The notes: generated from the letters alone by a model not told the origin. A stretch of DNA of 64,000 nucleotides from Tissierella simiarum (GCF_018917865.1 NZ_JAHLPM010000020.1:1-64000); one strand, 5' to 3'. Shown: positions 8,216-17,974, numbered from the stretch's first letter. Numbers and translations: made by a program.

Positions 8216-9205
8216 TCACTTTGGAAAACGGATAGCAAAAATCGCACCGCCCTGGGGGTGATTTTTGGCGGTAATCGTCCCGCCCTGCCGTGTTATAATC
8301 ATCTTGCAGAGAGCCAATCCGATTCCGTATCCTGTCGCACCTGCGTTTTTCCCACGATAGAACCTGTCAAACAGGCAGGGTAAATCTTTTTTTTCAAAGC
8401 CCGTGCCGCTGTCGTGGATGGCAATCTCGGTAAACAGTGGGTTGTCTGTGCAGACAATCTCAATCTTACCGTTATCTCCTGCGCTTTCCATGCAATTTTT
8501 GAGAATGTTTTGAATTGCTTCCGAAAGCCAAGCCGAATCGCCCTCAATGATTATCCCTTTCGGCACGTCTGTATGCAAAGCAATATCGTGCAGCTCCATT
8601 GAAATTAGGAACGGGCGAAGCGCGGCGCATATCAAGTTGTTTACATCTATCTGCTCCCTTTGGAACACCACAATGCCCGAGTCCAAGCGGGATAATTTCA
8701 ATAGTGAAGTAATCAGCCAATCCATCTGCACAAGCAATTCCTCTATTTCCCGCACAAATGCTTTTCGCTGGTTTTCATCAGGGTTATTCTCTAACAATGA
8801 TAGAATAAGGTTTACGGATGTGAGAGGGGTGCGGAGTTGGTGAGCTATGTCGGCCAGCGAATCAGCAAGATGTTCTTTTTCTTTTTTCAGCGCGTCGTTT
8901 TGCTCCCGAATACGCAGCGTCATTTTTGTTATCTCGCTTTGCAAAATGGAAAGTTCGCCCTCGTCCGATTCACCAATATACAGATGGTCAGCGTTATGAA
9001 GCACAAGATCGATTTGATCTGAAATCTGCGCAATGCTTTTATATCGGGCTTTGGTAAACACAAAAAAAGCTGTTCCAAAGGCGGTAGCAGAAGCAATGGC
9101 AAGGATTCCAGCCAACCTATTTATTGCAAATCCCAGCGTCACAGTGATGGCAGCTATTAAGGAGAACAAAATTGCAAGCTGCCGGAACTCTCTATTCCGA
9201 AACAT
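8216..9205 (-). CDS. Sensor histidine kinase (329 aa)
   Basis: Two transmembrane helices occupy residues about 8-50, with almost no extracellular loop between them. An H-box DIAHQLRTPLTS follows, then an N-box (NILKNCMES), a G1 box (DSGTGF) and a late GYGIGLALCK motif. The short sensor resembles intramembrane-sensing kinases that detect cell-envelope stress, often together with a BceB-like permease. The gene overlaps the response regulator end by 14 bases, so it is cotranscribed and coupled. The likely role is phosphorylating the adjacent OmpR-type regulator to induce the ABC transporter. The actual signal is not visible in the sequence. Confidence 0.9.
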   Translation of the reverse strand: MFRNREFRQLAILFSLIAAITVTLGFAINRLAGILAIASATAFGTAFFVFTKARYKSIAQISDQIDLVLHNADHLYIGESDEGELSILQSEITKMTLRIREQNDALKKEKEHLADSLADIAHQLRTPLTSVNLILSLLENNPDENQRKAFVREIEELLVQMDWLITSLLKLSRLDSGIVVFQREQIDVNNLICAALRPFLISMELHDIALHTDVPKGIIIEGDSAWLSEAIQNILKNCMESAGDNGKIEIVCTDNPLFTEIAIHDSGTGFEKKDLPCLFDRFYRGKNAGATGYGIGLALCKMIITRQGGTITAKNHPQGGAIFAIRFPK

Positions 9206-9878
9206 ACCCGTCCCCCAATCTATATCCCGTCCCGCGAACGGTCAGAATGATTTGCGGGCTTGCGGGGTTGTTCTCTATCTTCTCCCGCAGGCGTTTAATG
9301 TACACAGTCAATGTATTGTCATTGACAAACTCGCCCGCAGCGTCCCACAATTCGTCAAGCAACCTGCTCCTTGTGATAATACTTTTAGGGTTGTTAATAA
9401 ACACCAACAGCAAGCGGTATTCTAAGGCTGAAAGAAAAACCTCGCTGCCATCCTTTTTCACGATGCCGCTTGCCATATCGACATGAAGCCCGCAGATTTC
9501 AAAAGCCGATGGAGAACGTCCGCTTTTTCGCAGGGCTGTTCTGATTCGTGCGATTAGTTCACGGGGGCGAAAAGGCTTGGTGATATAGTCGTCCGCGCCC
9601 ATGTTCAGCCCGGTAACAACACTCGCCTCATCGCCGGAAGCCGTCAGAAAGATAATGGGAACATCTCCTGTTTCTTTGATTTCCGTGCAAACCGTAAAGC
9701 CATTTCCGTCAGGCAAAGAAATATCAATCAACGCCAAGTCAAATTTATTCCCGGCAAGCGCGGCAAGGGCTTCACTCCGCGTAGGGGCGTGAGTGACTAT
9801 AAATCCCTCGGAGCGGAGCAAAAGCATAAGGTTTTTAGCGATTGCCTTATCGTCCTCAACCAAAAATATCCGTTTCAT
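9192..9878 (-). CDS. OmpR-family response regulator (228 aa)
   Basis: The receiver domain has an acidic pocket (EDD at residues 8-10), phosphoacceptor D52 in LIDISLPDGNG and a conserved Lys in DYITKPF. The C-terminal winged helix ends with the typical RGTGYRLGDG. Its start overlaps the stop of the small HTH gene by 4 bases. It overlaps the kinase by 14 bases. The set from 10069 to 4912 therefore behaves as one regulatory and transport unit. The promoter it acts on is probably the gap at 8133-8215, but this is inference. Confidence 0.93.
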   Translation of the reverse strand: MKRIFLVEDDKAIAKNLMLLLRSEGFIVTHAPTRSEALAALAGNKFDLALIDISLPDGNGFTVCTEIKETGDVPIIFLTASGDEASVVTGLNMGADDYITKPFRPRELIARIRTALRKSGRSPSAFEICGLHVDMASGIVKKDGSEVFLSALEYRLLLVFINNPKSIITRSRLLDELWDAAGEFVNDNTLTVYIKRLREKIENNPASPQIILTVRGTGYRLGDGYVSE

Positions 9879-10069
9879 TTATTTTCACCATCCTTTACTT
9901 TACTGCTCCTGTATCGTCCGTCAGCCGGTTTTTCAGCGTCAACCGGAACAAGCCATGTATTTCCCATTTTTTTAGCTCCCTTAATCCGCCCGGCAGAGCA
10001 ATGGTACACTACCATTCTGTCTGTGATTCCCCAATTTTTCGCTGCTTCTTTTGTCGTTATATAATCCAC
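9875..10069 (-). CDS. Small helix-turn-helix DNA-binding protein (64 aa)
   Basis: A GTG start at 10069 fits a GGAGGTG site six bases upstream. The product begins VDYITTKEAAKNWGIT and contains GRIKGAKKMGNTWLVP, the pattern of excisionase/MerR-like winged helix proteins (HTH_17 type). Such small proteins are frequent in Tn1549-like ICE cargo. The gene overlaps the response regulator start by ATGA and so leads the operon. It may be a DNA-bending or regulatory partner. No recombinase is adjacent, so an excisionase role is unlikely here. Confidence 0.7.
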   Translation of the reverse strand: MDYITTKEAAKNWGITDRMVVYHCSAGRIKGAKKMGNTWLVPVDAEKPADGRYRSSKVKDGENK

Positions 10070-10326
10070 GCATAACACCTCCATAGCTCTATTGTATTTC
10101 TTTTGACGGAAATATACAAGCTGAGGTATAAGAATTGAATCTTACAAAGAAATCGACTTTTTATCCGCTGTGAGTCTAAGGTCTGCAACATTGTATTTGC
10201 TATACTTTGTGATGAAAAAGAATTTTACATTTTGATATTTTGAGATTCGCATCAACAGGTTTTTCTACAATTTTGGGAATAAGCTACATATGGTAAATTG
10301 GAATTTAGCAACTACAAGATTGCAGA

Positions 10327-10848
10327 TTAAATATATCGTCTAACCTTTTTCATATATTGCTTGTACTCTTTTCCAAATTTCTCAATGCACCATCTTTCTT
10401 CAGAAAGAATAATCCAATGTGAAGTTATTTGAAATATTAAGACTATTCCACATAGAACCAACGATTGGGTCAGCAAAGCACACCCTACAAAATATATTAA
10501 ATATGATACATACATAGGATTACGAGAGCAACGGTAAAGTCCATTATAATTAAATCCCTCATTGGAAGGAACTGCAAAATTTATTACTGAAATTGCACAC
10601 AATATTAATCCAATTATATAGATGATTAGCCCTATATAGAATCTCCAAGAAAACTCTATTATAACTGTAAGGAAAAACAAGAACACAAATATTGCAATAT
10701 TTGAAATCTGATATATCCAATATGCTAATATCTCATTTCCAGACATTGGTGGGAAATGAGACGCACGTTTTATCGCACCTTTATTTATAATTGATAGAAG
10801 CCCAAACCTTATCATCAAAAATGGTATTAACAATAAAAAACCATTCAT
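10327..10848 (-). CDS. Isoprenylcysteine/phospholipid methyltransferase-like membrane protein
   Basis: A 173-residue protein with about five hydrophobic helices. The C-terminal region, CSRNPMY followed later by SEERWCIEKFGKEYKQY, is the hallmark of the ICMT/PEMT family that binds S-adenosylmethionine at the membrane. The usual consensus is RNPMYLG and a closing EE-L-FG-Y-Y. The bacterial members methylate lipids or prenylated groups, and many have no known substrate. It stands alone with a ribosome site GGGAG before the ATG. Its AT-rich composition differs from the upstream transporter block. Confidence 0.75.
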   Translation of the reverse strand: MNGFLLLIPFLMIRFGLLSIINKGAIKRASHFPPMSGNEILAYWIYQISNIAIFVFLFFLTVIIEFSWRFYIGLIIYIIGLILCAISVINFAVPSNEGFNYNGLYRCSRNPMYVSYLIYFVGCALLTQSLVLCGIVLIFQITSHWIILSEERWCIEKFGKEYKQYMKKVRRYI

Positions 10849-10995
10849 TTTAATTTTACTCTCCCTTCCATAATAGTCTGTACCTTTTCTAAATTAACTC
10901 GTTATGCTAGTTAAAATTTACAAATATAAAAACTCCAGCAATTGTGTTAACTCATCATTAATACCTACAAAGAAATTAAGATAGGAGGATAACAT

Positions 10996-11175
10996 ATGCT
11001 AGAGTTTTCTAATAAATGTTTTACTAAAGAGTTTACTGATTTAAAAGACTTTATTACAGTCGCTTATATCCTAATTGATGACATTTACCAAGAAATTACT
11101 CCAACATACATTAAAGAACGTCGCAATATCAAGGATGCTATTGTCACCCTTGAAAGGCAATTGTTCTACTGTTGA
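10996..11175 (+). pseudogene. IS982-family transposase, N-terminal fragment
   Basis: A 59-codon frame with a perfect AGGAGG site begins MLEFSNKCFTKEFTDLKDF and continues to RRNIKDAI. From memory this matches the N-terminus of IS982 transposases. After about codon 49 the sequence is no longer family-like and ends in a stop at 11173-11175. The catalytic part is gone. The joined downstream piece contains unrelated minus-strand coding debris reading [15 protein letters not shown], whose origin I do not recognise. Confidence 0.6.
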
Positions 11176-11353
11176 AGTGACCTTTTCCCATCCACTTCCA
11201 AAGATATTAAAGGGATAGGTCATAATTCCATCCATTCTGTGATTTAGCTCCATTCAGTAGAGAATAATAATTATTTGATCAACTCTTTAGCACCCATATA
11301 CATTTGCAATGGCTTAGGTATTGATATGGTGCCATCTTCTTTTAAATTATTTT

Positions 11354-12550
11354 CTAAAATGATATCAGCATTCTTGGAGGTGCTACGACTGTATTGTTAA
11401 GAGTATGTGGGATATAGTTTTCTTTATTTTTGCTTTTTATTCCGATAGAAAGACGTCTTGCCTGTGCATCTCCTAGATTAGAGCAACTTCCAACTTCAAA
11501 ATATTTTTTCTGTCTCGGTGACCATGCTTCTATATCTATACTCTTTACTTTTAAATCTGCTAAATCACCTGAACAACACTCCAAAGTACGTACAGGTATA
11601 TCTAAAGTGCGGAAAAATTCAACAGTATACTGATATAACTTTTCAAACCAGCTTGCACTATCTTCTGGTTTGCATACCACAATCATTTCCTGTTTTTCAA
11701 ATTGATGAATTCTATACACACCACGCTCCTCAATACCATGAGCACCAACCTCTTTACGAAAACACGGTGAATAGCTGGTTAGTGTTTGAGGAAGTTTTTC
11801 TTCATCTATAATCGTATCAATAAACTTACCAATCATAGAATGTTCACTTGTTCCTATAAGATATAAATCCTCGCCTTCAATCTTATACATCATATTTTCC
11901 ATTTCTGAGAAGCTCATAACACCGTTCACAACATCACCTCTAATCATAAATGGAGGTATATAATAGGTAAATCCTCTGTCAATCATGAAGTCTCGTGCAT
12001 AGGAAAGAATTGCAGAATGTAAACGTGCTATATCACCGTAAAGATAATAAAATCCGCTTCCACTTGTTTTTCTTGCACTATCCAAATCAATACCATTTAA
12101 CTTTTCCATAATGTCAACATGATATGGTATCTCAAAATCAGGTACAACAGGCTCTCCAAATCTTTCAATTTCAACATTCCTGCTATCATCCTTACCAATT
12201 GGTACAGTGGGGTCTATAATATTTGGGATAACAAGCATCCTTTTACGAATCTGAACATCCAGGTCATCGATTTTCTTCTCTAATTCCGCAAGTTCATCTG
12301 CCATAGAAGCTATATCTGCCTTTGCTAATTCAACTTCATTCTTTTTTCCTTTTGATATTAATACGCCAATTTCTTTACTAATTGAATTTCTTCTGCTTCT
12401 AAGATAATCACGTCTTGACTTTGCTTCCCGATTTTGAGCATCTAAAGCAATAACTTCATCTACAAGTATGATTTTTTCATCCTGAAATTTTTTTCTAATA
12501 TTTTCTTTTACAATCTCAGTGTTTTCACGCAATAATTTAATGTCTAACAT
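11354..12550 (-). CDS. serS: Seryl-tRNA synthetase with frameshifted C-terminus
   Basis: The start at 12550 follows GAGGAGG. The protein has the N-terminal coiled-coil arm that binds tRNA-Ser (residues about 30-100). The class II core includes motif 2 (SPCFRKEVGAHG then RGVYRIHQFEKQE) and motif 3 (NNTVVAPPRMLI). The frame ends ISF-stop where one T is missing from a T-run at about 11356. The next frame continues as ENNLKEDGTISIPK and ends near 11271, so roughly 29 family residues are lost. A T-box leader precedes the gene. It may be a spare copy now decaying, or a sequencing error in the homopolymer. Confidence 0.85.
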   Translation of the reverse strand: MLDIKLLRENTEIVKENIRKKFQDEKIILVDEVIALDAQNREAKSRRDYLRSRRNSISKEIGVLISKGKKNEVELAKADIASMADELAELEKKIDDLDVQIRKRMLVIPNIIDPTVPIGKDDSRNVEIERFGEPVVPDFEIPYHVDIMEKLNGIDLDSARKTSGSGFYYLYGDIARLHSAILSYARDFMIDRGFTYYIPPFMIRGDVVNGVMSFSEMENMMYKIEGEDLYLIGTSEHSMIGKFIDTIIDEEKLPQTLTSYSPCFRKEVGAHGIEERGVYRIHQFEKQEMIVVCKPEDSASWFEKLYQYTVEFFRTLDIPVRTLECCSGDLADLKVKSIDIEAWSPRQKKYFEVGSCSNLGDAQARRLSIGIKSKNKENYIPHTLNNTVVAPPRMLISF

Positions 12551-12611
12551 TATTTTCCTCCTCATATATTTTATTTTTATAGAAATAACAGTATGAGTTT
12601 AGAAAAATAAA

Positions 12612-12815
12612 AGCCTTCCGAACCCATACAAATAATATGGGACGGAAAGCATCCGCGGTACCACCCAAATTGTCAGAAAAGACTGACCACTCTGAAGTGC
12701 TATAAAGGGCACACCCTTCGACTCGTCGCCGACAGCTCTAAAAATGGAACAGTTTAACCTCTCACCGGTTCCCACCAACCACCGGCTCTCTGGGAGATTT
12801 ATAAACCTTAGTTTT
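12612..12815 (-). promoter_or_regulatory. T-box riboswitch controlling seryl-tRNA synthetase
   Basis: On the minus strand GGGTGGTACCGCG (12654-12666) is the diagnostic T-box that pairs with the free tRNA acceptor end. Upstream at about 12755-12800 are AGAGAG and GGTTGGTG elements of stem I. A strong terminator with the loop side at 12612-12650 is followed by TTTTATTTTT. Uncharged tRNA would favour the antiterminator and read-through into the synthetase gene 50-60 bases downstream. I could not assign the specifier codon with certainty. A serine codon is expected from the gene. Confidence 0.92.
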
Positions 12816-12982
12816 TATCATCGCTATTAAATACATTATATGCATATATAAATAAATTTACAATAAGAACTGTTAATTTCCATTACATATTACTTCAGAA
12901 TTTTTTATGTTCTCAAATTATTATCTCCCAGGCTAAAGAATATTTTTAAATTGAGAAAATAAAACTTCATTCCTAATATCTT

Positions 12983-14428
12983 CTATCTTCTTGCAATACT
13001 AATGTTTCTAACTCTACCTTTTATCTTAGTATTTTGTAGAGCTTTATAAACCATATCACCTTTATTATTTAAAATTTCAACAAATGTTGATACATCTATA
13101 ATATTTATAATACCTATATCTTCAACATTTACTCCATCTATACTACAAATTGCACCAACCACATCTCCAGCTCTCATTTTAGTTTTCTTTCCAGCATTTA
13201 TATGAAGTTTTAAAATTCCCTCATTTAAACTTTCACCTTTTATTCGAATATCTTCTCTTTCTTCATTCATTTTCTTTCTAAAAGATGCATTATTCTTTTC
13301 TACTTCTTCTTCAGTTAGTGGCTCTACTAATTTAATATCTTTTCCCATATACTCTAAAATATCTTTTAAATACTTTTCTTCATAGTTATCATGGAGTAAT
13401 ATAGCCTTTCCAGTTTTACCTTTACGAGCAGTTCTTCCTATTCTATGAATATATGGTTCAACTTCTCTTGGAATATCGTAATTTATTACATGGGTTATAT
13501 CTTCAACATCTATTCCCCTTGCAGCAACATCTGTTGCAACTAAAAATCTAAACTTACCCATCTTAAAATCTTCCATTACTTCTGTTCTATCTCTTTGTTC
13601 CATTCCTCCATGGATTTTATCACAAGAATAGTTTTCATCCATTAGAGCATTATATACAAAGTTTACATCATCACGAGTATTACAAAATATAATACAATTA
13701 TCTGGATTTTCAACTACTGTTATATCTTTTAATAACTCTATTTTTTCAATACCTTCCACATTATATCTTACTTGTTCTATTCTATCTAAAGTATTGCTAC
13801 TAGATTCTATTTCTATATAACTAGGGTTATTCATATATTTTTTAGAAAGTTCTTCTATATCTTCTGGCATTGTAGCTGAAAATAATAAATTTACTCTTTC
13901 TTCTGGTAATTTTTCAATTATATTTTCAACTTGTTCTAAAAATCCCATATTTAACATTTCATCAGATTCATCTAATACTAAATATTTGATTTTATCTACT
14001 CTTAAATTTCCTCTTTCTAAATGATCTATTATACGTCCTGGTGTTCCTACTACCACATGGGCTCTCTCTTTTAATTCTCTTTCTTGTCTTCCATATGGAG
14101 CTTTTCCATAAACTTCTACTATTTTTAATCTTTTAAATCTACCTATATTAAAAAATTCTTCTCTTACTTGCATTGCAAGTTCTCTCGTTGGAACTATTAC
14201 TAATGCTTGTGGGCTTCTTTCATCCCAATATATAGACTCACATATGGGAACTGCAAATGCAGCAGTTTTTCCACTTCCCGTTTGTGATTTTACAACTAAG
14301 TCTTTACCTTTTAATATTATAGGTAATGTTTCTTCTTGTACTTTTGTTAAATTCTTATATCCTAATAAATCAACAGATTTTAAAATCTCATCACTAAGAT
14401 TATAATCTTTAAAATTTTTCTTATTCAA
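12983..14428 (-). CDS. DEAD-box ATP-dependent RNA helicase, DbpA-like
   Basis: Helicase motifs appear in order: a Q motif around YKNLTKVQEETLP, Walker A SQTGSGKT, PTRELA, motif II DESD, SAT in LFSATMP and HRIGRTARKG. The C-terminal 75 residues form a DbpA-type RNA-binding domain that targets 23S rRNA, so a role in large-subunit assembly is likely. Motif II reads DESD instead of DEAD, an Ala to Ser change often tolerated. The frame is open to 14545. The TTG at 14428 fits the usual N-terminus and has a GAAAGAG site, so I chose it, with some doubt. Confidence 0.85.
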   Translation of the reverse strand: MNKKNFKDYNLSDEILKSVDLLGYKNLTKVQEETLPIILKGKDLVVKSQTGSGKTAAFAVPICESIYWDERSPQALVIVPTRELAMQVREEFFNIGRFKRLKIVEVYGKAPYGRQERELKERAHVVVGTPGRIIDHLERGNLRVDKIKYLVLDESDEMLNMGFLEQVENIIEKLPEERVNLLFSATMPEDIEELSKKYMNNPSYIEIESSSNTLDRIEQVRYNVEGIEKIELLKDITVVENPDNCIIFCNTRDDVNFVYNALMDENYSCDKIHGGMEQRDRTEVMEDFKMGKFRFLVATDVAARGIDVEDITHVINYDIPREVEPYIHRIGRTARKGKTGKAILLHDNYEEKYLKDILEYMGKDIKLVEPLTEEEVEKNNASFRKKMNEEREDIRIKGESLNEGILKLHINAGKKTKMRAGDVVGAICSIDGVNVEDIGIINIIDVSTFVEILNNKGDMVYKALQNTKIKGRVRNISIARR

Positions 14429-14634
14429 TATATCAACTCTTTCTTTTTTCAATCTATTCGTCTGTATATTATATACTATATGGTACCATTTAATATATAG
14501 ATAAATATTAGATAGGAGAGGTTTAATTCTAGAAAAGTAAAACATATGTGATGCAGACCTCTGATAAATTTCCCCGAATAATGCTGTAGGTTTTTAAAAT
14601 TACTAATGATTATTTTGTCAGGGAGGAAAATGAA

Positions 14635-15021
14635 TAGGTTACAATAAACTAGACAACTAAATTAAGGTCATGTAAACTAATATCAATATATTAAAAGGAG
14701 AATCGTTTATATGACAAAAGGAGAAAGAAGAACCTATACCCCTGAGGTCAAAGAACAAATGATGAAACTATACGAAAGTGGTAAGTCTAAGAGTGATATT
14801 ATGGCTGAATATGACTTAACACCTACTGCCTTTAATACTTGGATAAAAAAGAAGCCAAACAACTGGATCTTTTAAAGAAAAAGATAATCGTTCTCCAGAA
14901 GAAAATGAACTAATAAAGTTAAGGAAAGAAAACCAACAGCTAAAAATGGAAAATGATATTTTAAAGCAAGTAGAAACAACTATGGTACTAGAAAAATTAA
15001 AGTAGAACTTAAAAAAACTGT
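14635..15021 (+). mobile_element. IS3-family element remnant with broken orfA
   Basis: The left end starts near TAGGTTACAATAAACTAG. OrfA starts at 14711 with AAAAGGAG upstream and encodes a helix-turn-helix start MTKGERRTYTPEVKEQM. A frameshift near 14865 leads to a stop. The other frame continues as [20 protein letters not shown] with a leucine-zipper-like coiled coil, as in IS3 OrfA proteins. OrfB is absent. A second remnant of the same IS lies on the minus strand at 28797-29094 and shares its end sequence. A third related OrfB piece is at 43502-43845. Confidence 0.75.
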
Positions 15022-15029
15022 CTAAATTA

Positions 15030-15284
15030 GTGTTGACAATCCATATTTCTTTTGATAAAGAAAGAAGTGAATTACTATTTATATTTCTCTCCCTTCGGAC
15101 AGAGAGAAAATCTACGATAATTACCACTAATTTATCATTTGACAGATGCAATGAGATCTTTAACGATGCGGTTCTAACAGCTGCCTTAATATATAGATTA
15201 ACCCATAAATCTTATGTAATAAATATGAATGGTGACTCTTATAGAATAAAAGGAACTAGAGAATGGTTAGAAGAAACCAATTAA
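15030..15284 (+). pseudogene. IS21-family IstB helper ATPase, C-terminal fragment
   Basis: From about 15090 the frame reads RTERKSTIITTNLSFDR and ends NMNGDSYRIKGTREWLEE. This is the sensor and C-terminal part of IstB, the ATPase that helps the IS21 transposase choose targets. The phrase LTHKSYVINMNG is a strong family signature. The Walker A and B regions are missing, and the first 20 residues do not fit, so it is only a relic. It is directly joined to the IS3 remnant. An internal Trp of the usual FDRW motif is Cys. Confidence 0.7.
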
Positions 15285-15407
15285 TTTTTTTACCCTAAAT
15301 GATACACTTTTCGATTATTATATGGTACAGATTTCAGTTGACAAATACAGTATTTTCTTTTTTACCATATTATTATCTTGCCTCTCTTTCTTTTTTGACA
15401 TCAAAAA

Positions 15408-15431
15408 GCCCTGCACATTAATGCAAGGCTC
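15408..15431 (-). terminator. Rho-independent terminator
   Basis: AGCCCTGCAC pairs with GTGCAAGGCT-like sequence (one mismatch). On the minus strand it is followed by TTTTTGA. It lies about 90 bases downstream of the membrane protein gene ending at 15522. Confidence 0.65.
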
Positions 15432-15521
15432 TAATATATATAAGTTAATATATAATTTATTCAGTTTTTTCTTAACTACAAATTCAAGATTATACTCATA
15501 ATTTCATTTATAAATTGGAAT

Positions 15522-16226
15522 TTAGAGTGCGTTCCAAATGAAACAAAAGACAAACACACAACCCCAAGCATTTCCTGTTTTCTTTTTCACTATCAACATT
15601 CCATAGATTGATATGAAAGTAGTGACAATTTCAATAATGCCCCAAAACGAGGTATTGAATGGATGAAACAAAATGCATACTACAGCACAAGTAATAGCAC
15701 CTATGTCTAACCATTGATTTTTTGAAGGATATCTGCTGTTTAGTTTATCACTTATTACACTATAATTAAATCCTTCAAAAAAACCCCAAACTACAGCAAT
15801 TAAAGACATTCCTAAAATGTTAGTTGGAAATCCGCTTTTAAGTACATCGTCAGCAATTAAAATACCAAATGGCTGATACCCCTCATATTGTCCTGAAACA
15901 AAAATATAACACAAATACGGAATAAAGCAGGCAACTGACCCTATGATAGATTTAAACGTATTTCGTTTTACTAATCCAAATAGTGAAAACTTTTCTTTTC
16001 GTAAAAGGCAAACAACAGTAATTCCCAATCCAGCTACACCAAACTGAGCACTAGCGCTAAGTAACAAACGGGAAAGCACTGAATTTTCAGGTTCTTTCAC
16101 ATATGCTATAAGTTGATTCCCTATTACCGCATAACATAGAAACACACCAAATGTTATCAACGCAATAATCCATATATCAATATCTAATCTTTTCTCTTCT
16201 TCTAAAGAAAGTTGTTTTTCTGCCAT
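15522..16226 (-). CDS. Polytopic membrane protein, possibly a degenerate CPBP-type protease
   Basis: A 234-residue protein with seven or so hydrophobic segments and a charged N-terminus (SLEEEKRLDID). The stretch WGFFEGFNYSVISD followed later by a His in ILFHPFN is laid out like CPBP (CAAX protease and bacteriocin-processing) proteins. The normal glutamate pair and Arg of EExxxR are not kept, so catalysis is doubtful. The start has GGAGGAG upstream. It stands alone with its own terminator. A distinct and convincing CPBP protein is at 37755-38411. Confidence 0.5.
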   Translation of the reverse strand: MAEKQLSLEEEKRLDIDIWIIALITFGVFLCYAVIGNQLIAYVKEPENSVLSRLLLSASAQFGVAGLGITVVCLLRKEKFSLFGLVKRNTFKSIIGSVACFIPYLCYIFVSGQYEGYQPFGILIADDVLKSGFPTNILGMSLIAVVWGFFEGFNYSVISDKLNSRYPSKNQWLDIGAITCAVVCILFHPFNTSFWGIIEIVTTFISIYGMLIVKKKTGNAWGCVFVFCFIWNAL

Positions 16227-16378
16227 ATTATATCTCCTCCATAAATTCCGATTTATCTATATCCTATATATTTTTCTGCTTCACATTGTTTCTGTAATAC
16301 CTTTTACTCCATCTTCATTTCATTATTATCCTTCTCAGGTTTAGGTAGTGATATATGAAGCAATCTTAAAAAATCTTT

Positions 16379-17009
16379 TTATGACTCTTGTTCCCTTTCT
16401 GCAATAAAATTAATAAATGGTTTATCATCTTCATGTGCTTTTTCTAGGAGTGAAATATATTCACTTCTTAAGATTGGAGGAATTAGCGCTGGCAGATATC
16501 CATCTTGTATTAGTGCTGTATTCATGTAGCCTTGCTACCCTTCCGTTTCCGTCTTTAAATGGATGAATAAACACAAACTTCTTATGAAGAATAGCTGCAA
16601 ATTCGACAGGATGATATTTTTTTCTTTCTGTAGTTATCCATTTACATAAGTCCTCTATTTCACTTTGGATATTTTCTACTTTGGTAACTGGATAGTTAGA
16701 TCCTGATATAAATACAGGAATGTCACGATATTTCCCAGTAAATTCTTCATCAATATTTTGATAGAACAGCTTATACAAATAAAGAATATCCTTTTCCATA
16801 ATTTCCTTATTCCCAAGCAAAGTAAACATATGGTCATATGCTTTTGCATGATCTACTGCTTCAAACATATCTCTTAAAGGTCTTCCCCCAACAGTTAAAC
16901 CATCCTCTATTAAAACTTTAGTCTCGCTTTCAGTTAGTGAATTACCCTCTAATGCATTAGATGTCCATGTTAATCCAACGCGATAAAAGTCTTTTATCTG
17001 CTTTAGCAT
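16379..17009 (-). pseudogene. Fic-domain AMP-transferase-like protein, frameshifted
   Basis: The N-terminal helix carries SNALEG, which fits the (S/T)xxxE(G/N) inhibitory motif of self-restrained Fic proteins. The catalytic motif HPFKDGNGR appears near residue 152. Directly after GRVARL, at about 16527, the frame shifts. The lost C-terminal part is found in another frame as MNTALIQDGYLP and ends at 16379. Fic proteins transfer AMP to target proteins and often act as toxins or regulators. Here the key motif is intact but the last helix bundle is displaced, so the activity is doubtful. Confidence 0.8.
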
Positions 17010-17134
17010 TTCACCTTCAAATGGTCCTAACTCATTAATGGTATTTTTAGTATAGTTTTCATAATCCTTTAATTATACGAATTGTACCATATACCATTTA
17101 TCAAATAAACTCATATTTTCTATCTCTACTTTAT

Positions 17135-17722
17135 TTAATCATTGAAAATTACCCACCTCTCCTCATCATAATCTTCATATTTTTCCGTTGTTACATTCTG
17201 CTCATAATATACTCCAAGTAATCTTTTAATATCCTGATTATCAGCCCTTCTGGATTCAAATCCTTGATCTTTTAAACTCTTTTCAATTCTTGCAAGATAA
17301 GGAAATATATTTAATTCCTTTTCATCCTTTAGTCTTATTATAACTAGAAACTCTCGGGCAGTTGCCATCTGTACCTGCATTCTATCAAGGTTAATGCTAT
17401 CTTGTTTTAGTAAATTTCTTATAACAGGATTTTGTTCCATCTCCATTCTTCTTTTTAAATACTGCTTATTATCATCAAAGTTTTCCTTTGAATTAAGGCA
17501 TAGCATTTCTATTTCAGCTATTCCTTTTAGTACTGTCATAAGGGCATAAATTCTAGCTCCTATACTTTCATCAGATAATACTGAGATATTAGTTGGATGA
17601 ATAATAAAATATACAAGTTCTCCCTAAGGAGTCTTAGTACTAAAATCTGTGATTTCATCTATACCAATAAGTTCCCTTGTAGACTGCTTTTGTTTTTCTT
17701 TTTTCTCTGCTTTCTCCCTACT
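17135..17722 (-). pseudogene. ICE type IV secretion component with lost start and amber stop
   Basis: Open from 17722 to 17135 except for one in-frame TAG at 17624-17626. The upstream half reads STRELIGIDEITDF and the downstream half starts GELVYFIIHPTNIS. The intact piece from 17539 has 134 residues ending in RWVIFND. The expected start just after GGAGGTTATAAAG has no ATG, so it was damaged there too. The gene follows the small membrane gene directly, in the place where clostridial ICEs have a VirB4-linked component. I know the type only as a conserved conjugation protein of unknown fold. C-to-T change of a Gln codon would explain the amber. Confidence 0.6.
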
Positions 17723-17974
17723 TTATAACCTCCATTCAAATACTTGTTGTTTTAAAATAAAAAAGGCACAAGCATATCGAATAAAATTTAGTATGCTTGT
17801 ACCTTCAAATTGTATGGTTAAAAAAGCATAAACTACTGTTATTACAATTGGTGGCATAAAACCTAGCTGTACTAAAACAAATACAGAGACAAGAAATCCT
17901 ATTCCAATGACTCCAATGTCCTTAAGTTCCCATAACCATAATGTTGCTTTAGCCTTTAAATTATCTGGATACAT
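17723..17974 (-). CDS. Small conjugation membrane protein (PrgI/TcpE/VirB3-like)
   Basis: An 83-residue protein with two hydrophobic segments (residues about 18-37 and 40-60) and a short C-terminal tail FEWRL. It starts MYPDNLKAKATLWLW after an AAAGG site. It sits between the methyltransferase and the VirB4-linked gene in an ICE transfer operon. Small two-helix proteins next to the ATPase are the usual position of PrgI or VirB3 homologues, which anchor the channel ATPase at the membrane. The exact family is not certain from the sequence alone. Confidence 0.6.
   Translation of the reverse strand: MYPDNLKAKATLWLWELKDIGVIGIGFLVSVFVLVQLGFMPPIVITVVYAFLTIQFEGTSILNFIRYACAFFILKQQVFEWRL

Noticed and set aside
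9875-10069. Excisionase for a nearby integrase
   Set aside because: No integrase is adjacent and the gene overlaps the response regulator, which fits a regulatory operon better.
15522-16226. Calling the membrane protein a CPBP protease outright
   Set aside because: The catalytic Glu-Glu-x-x-x-Arg motif is not kept, so only a tentative resemblance is given.
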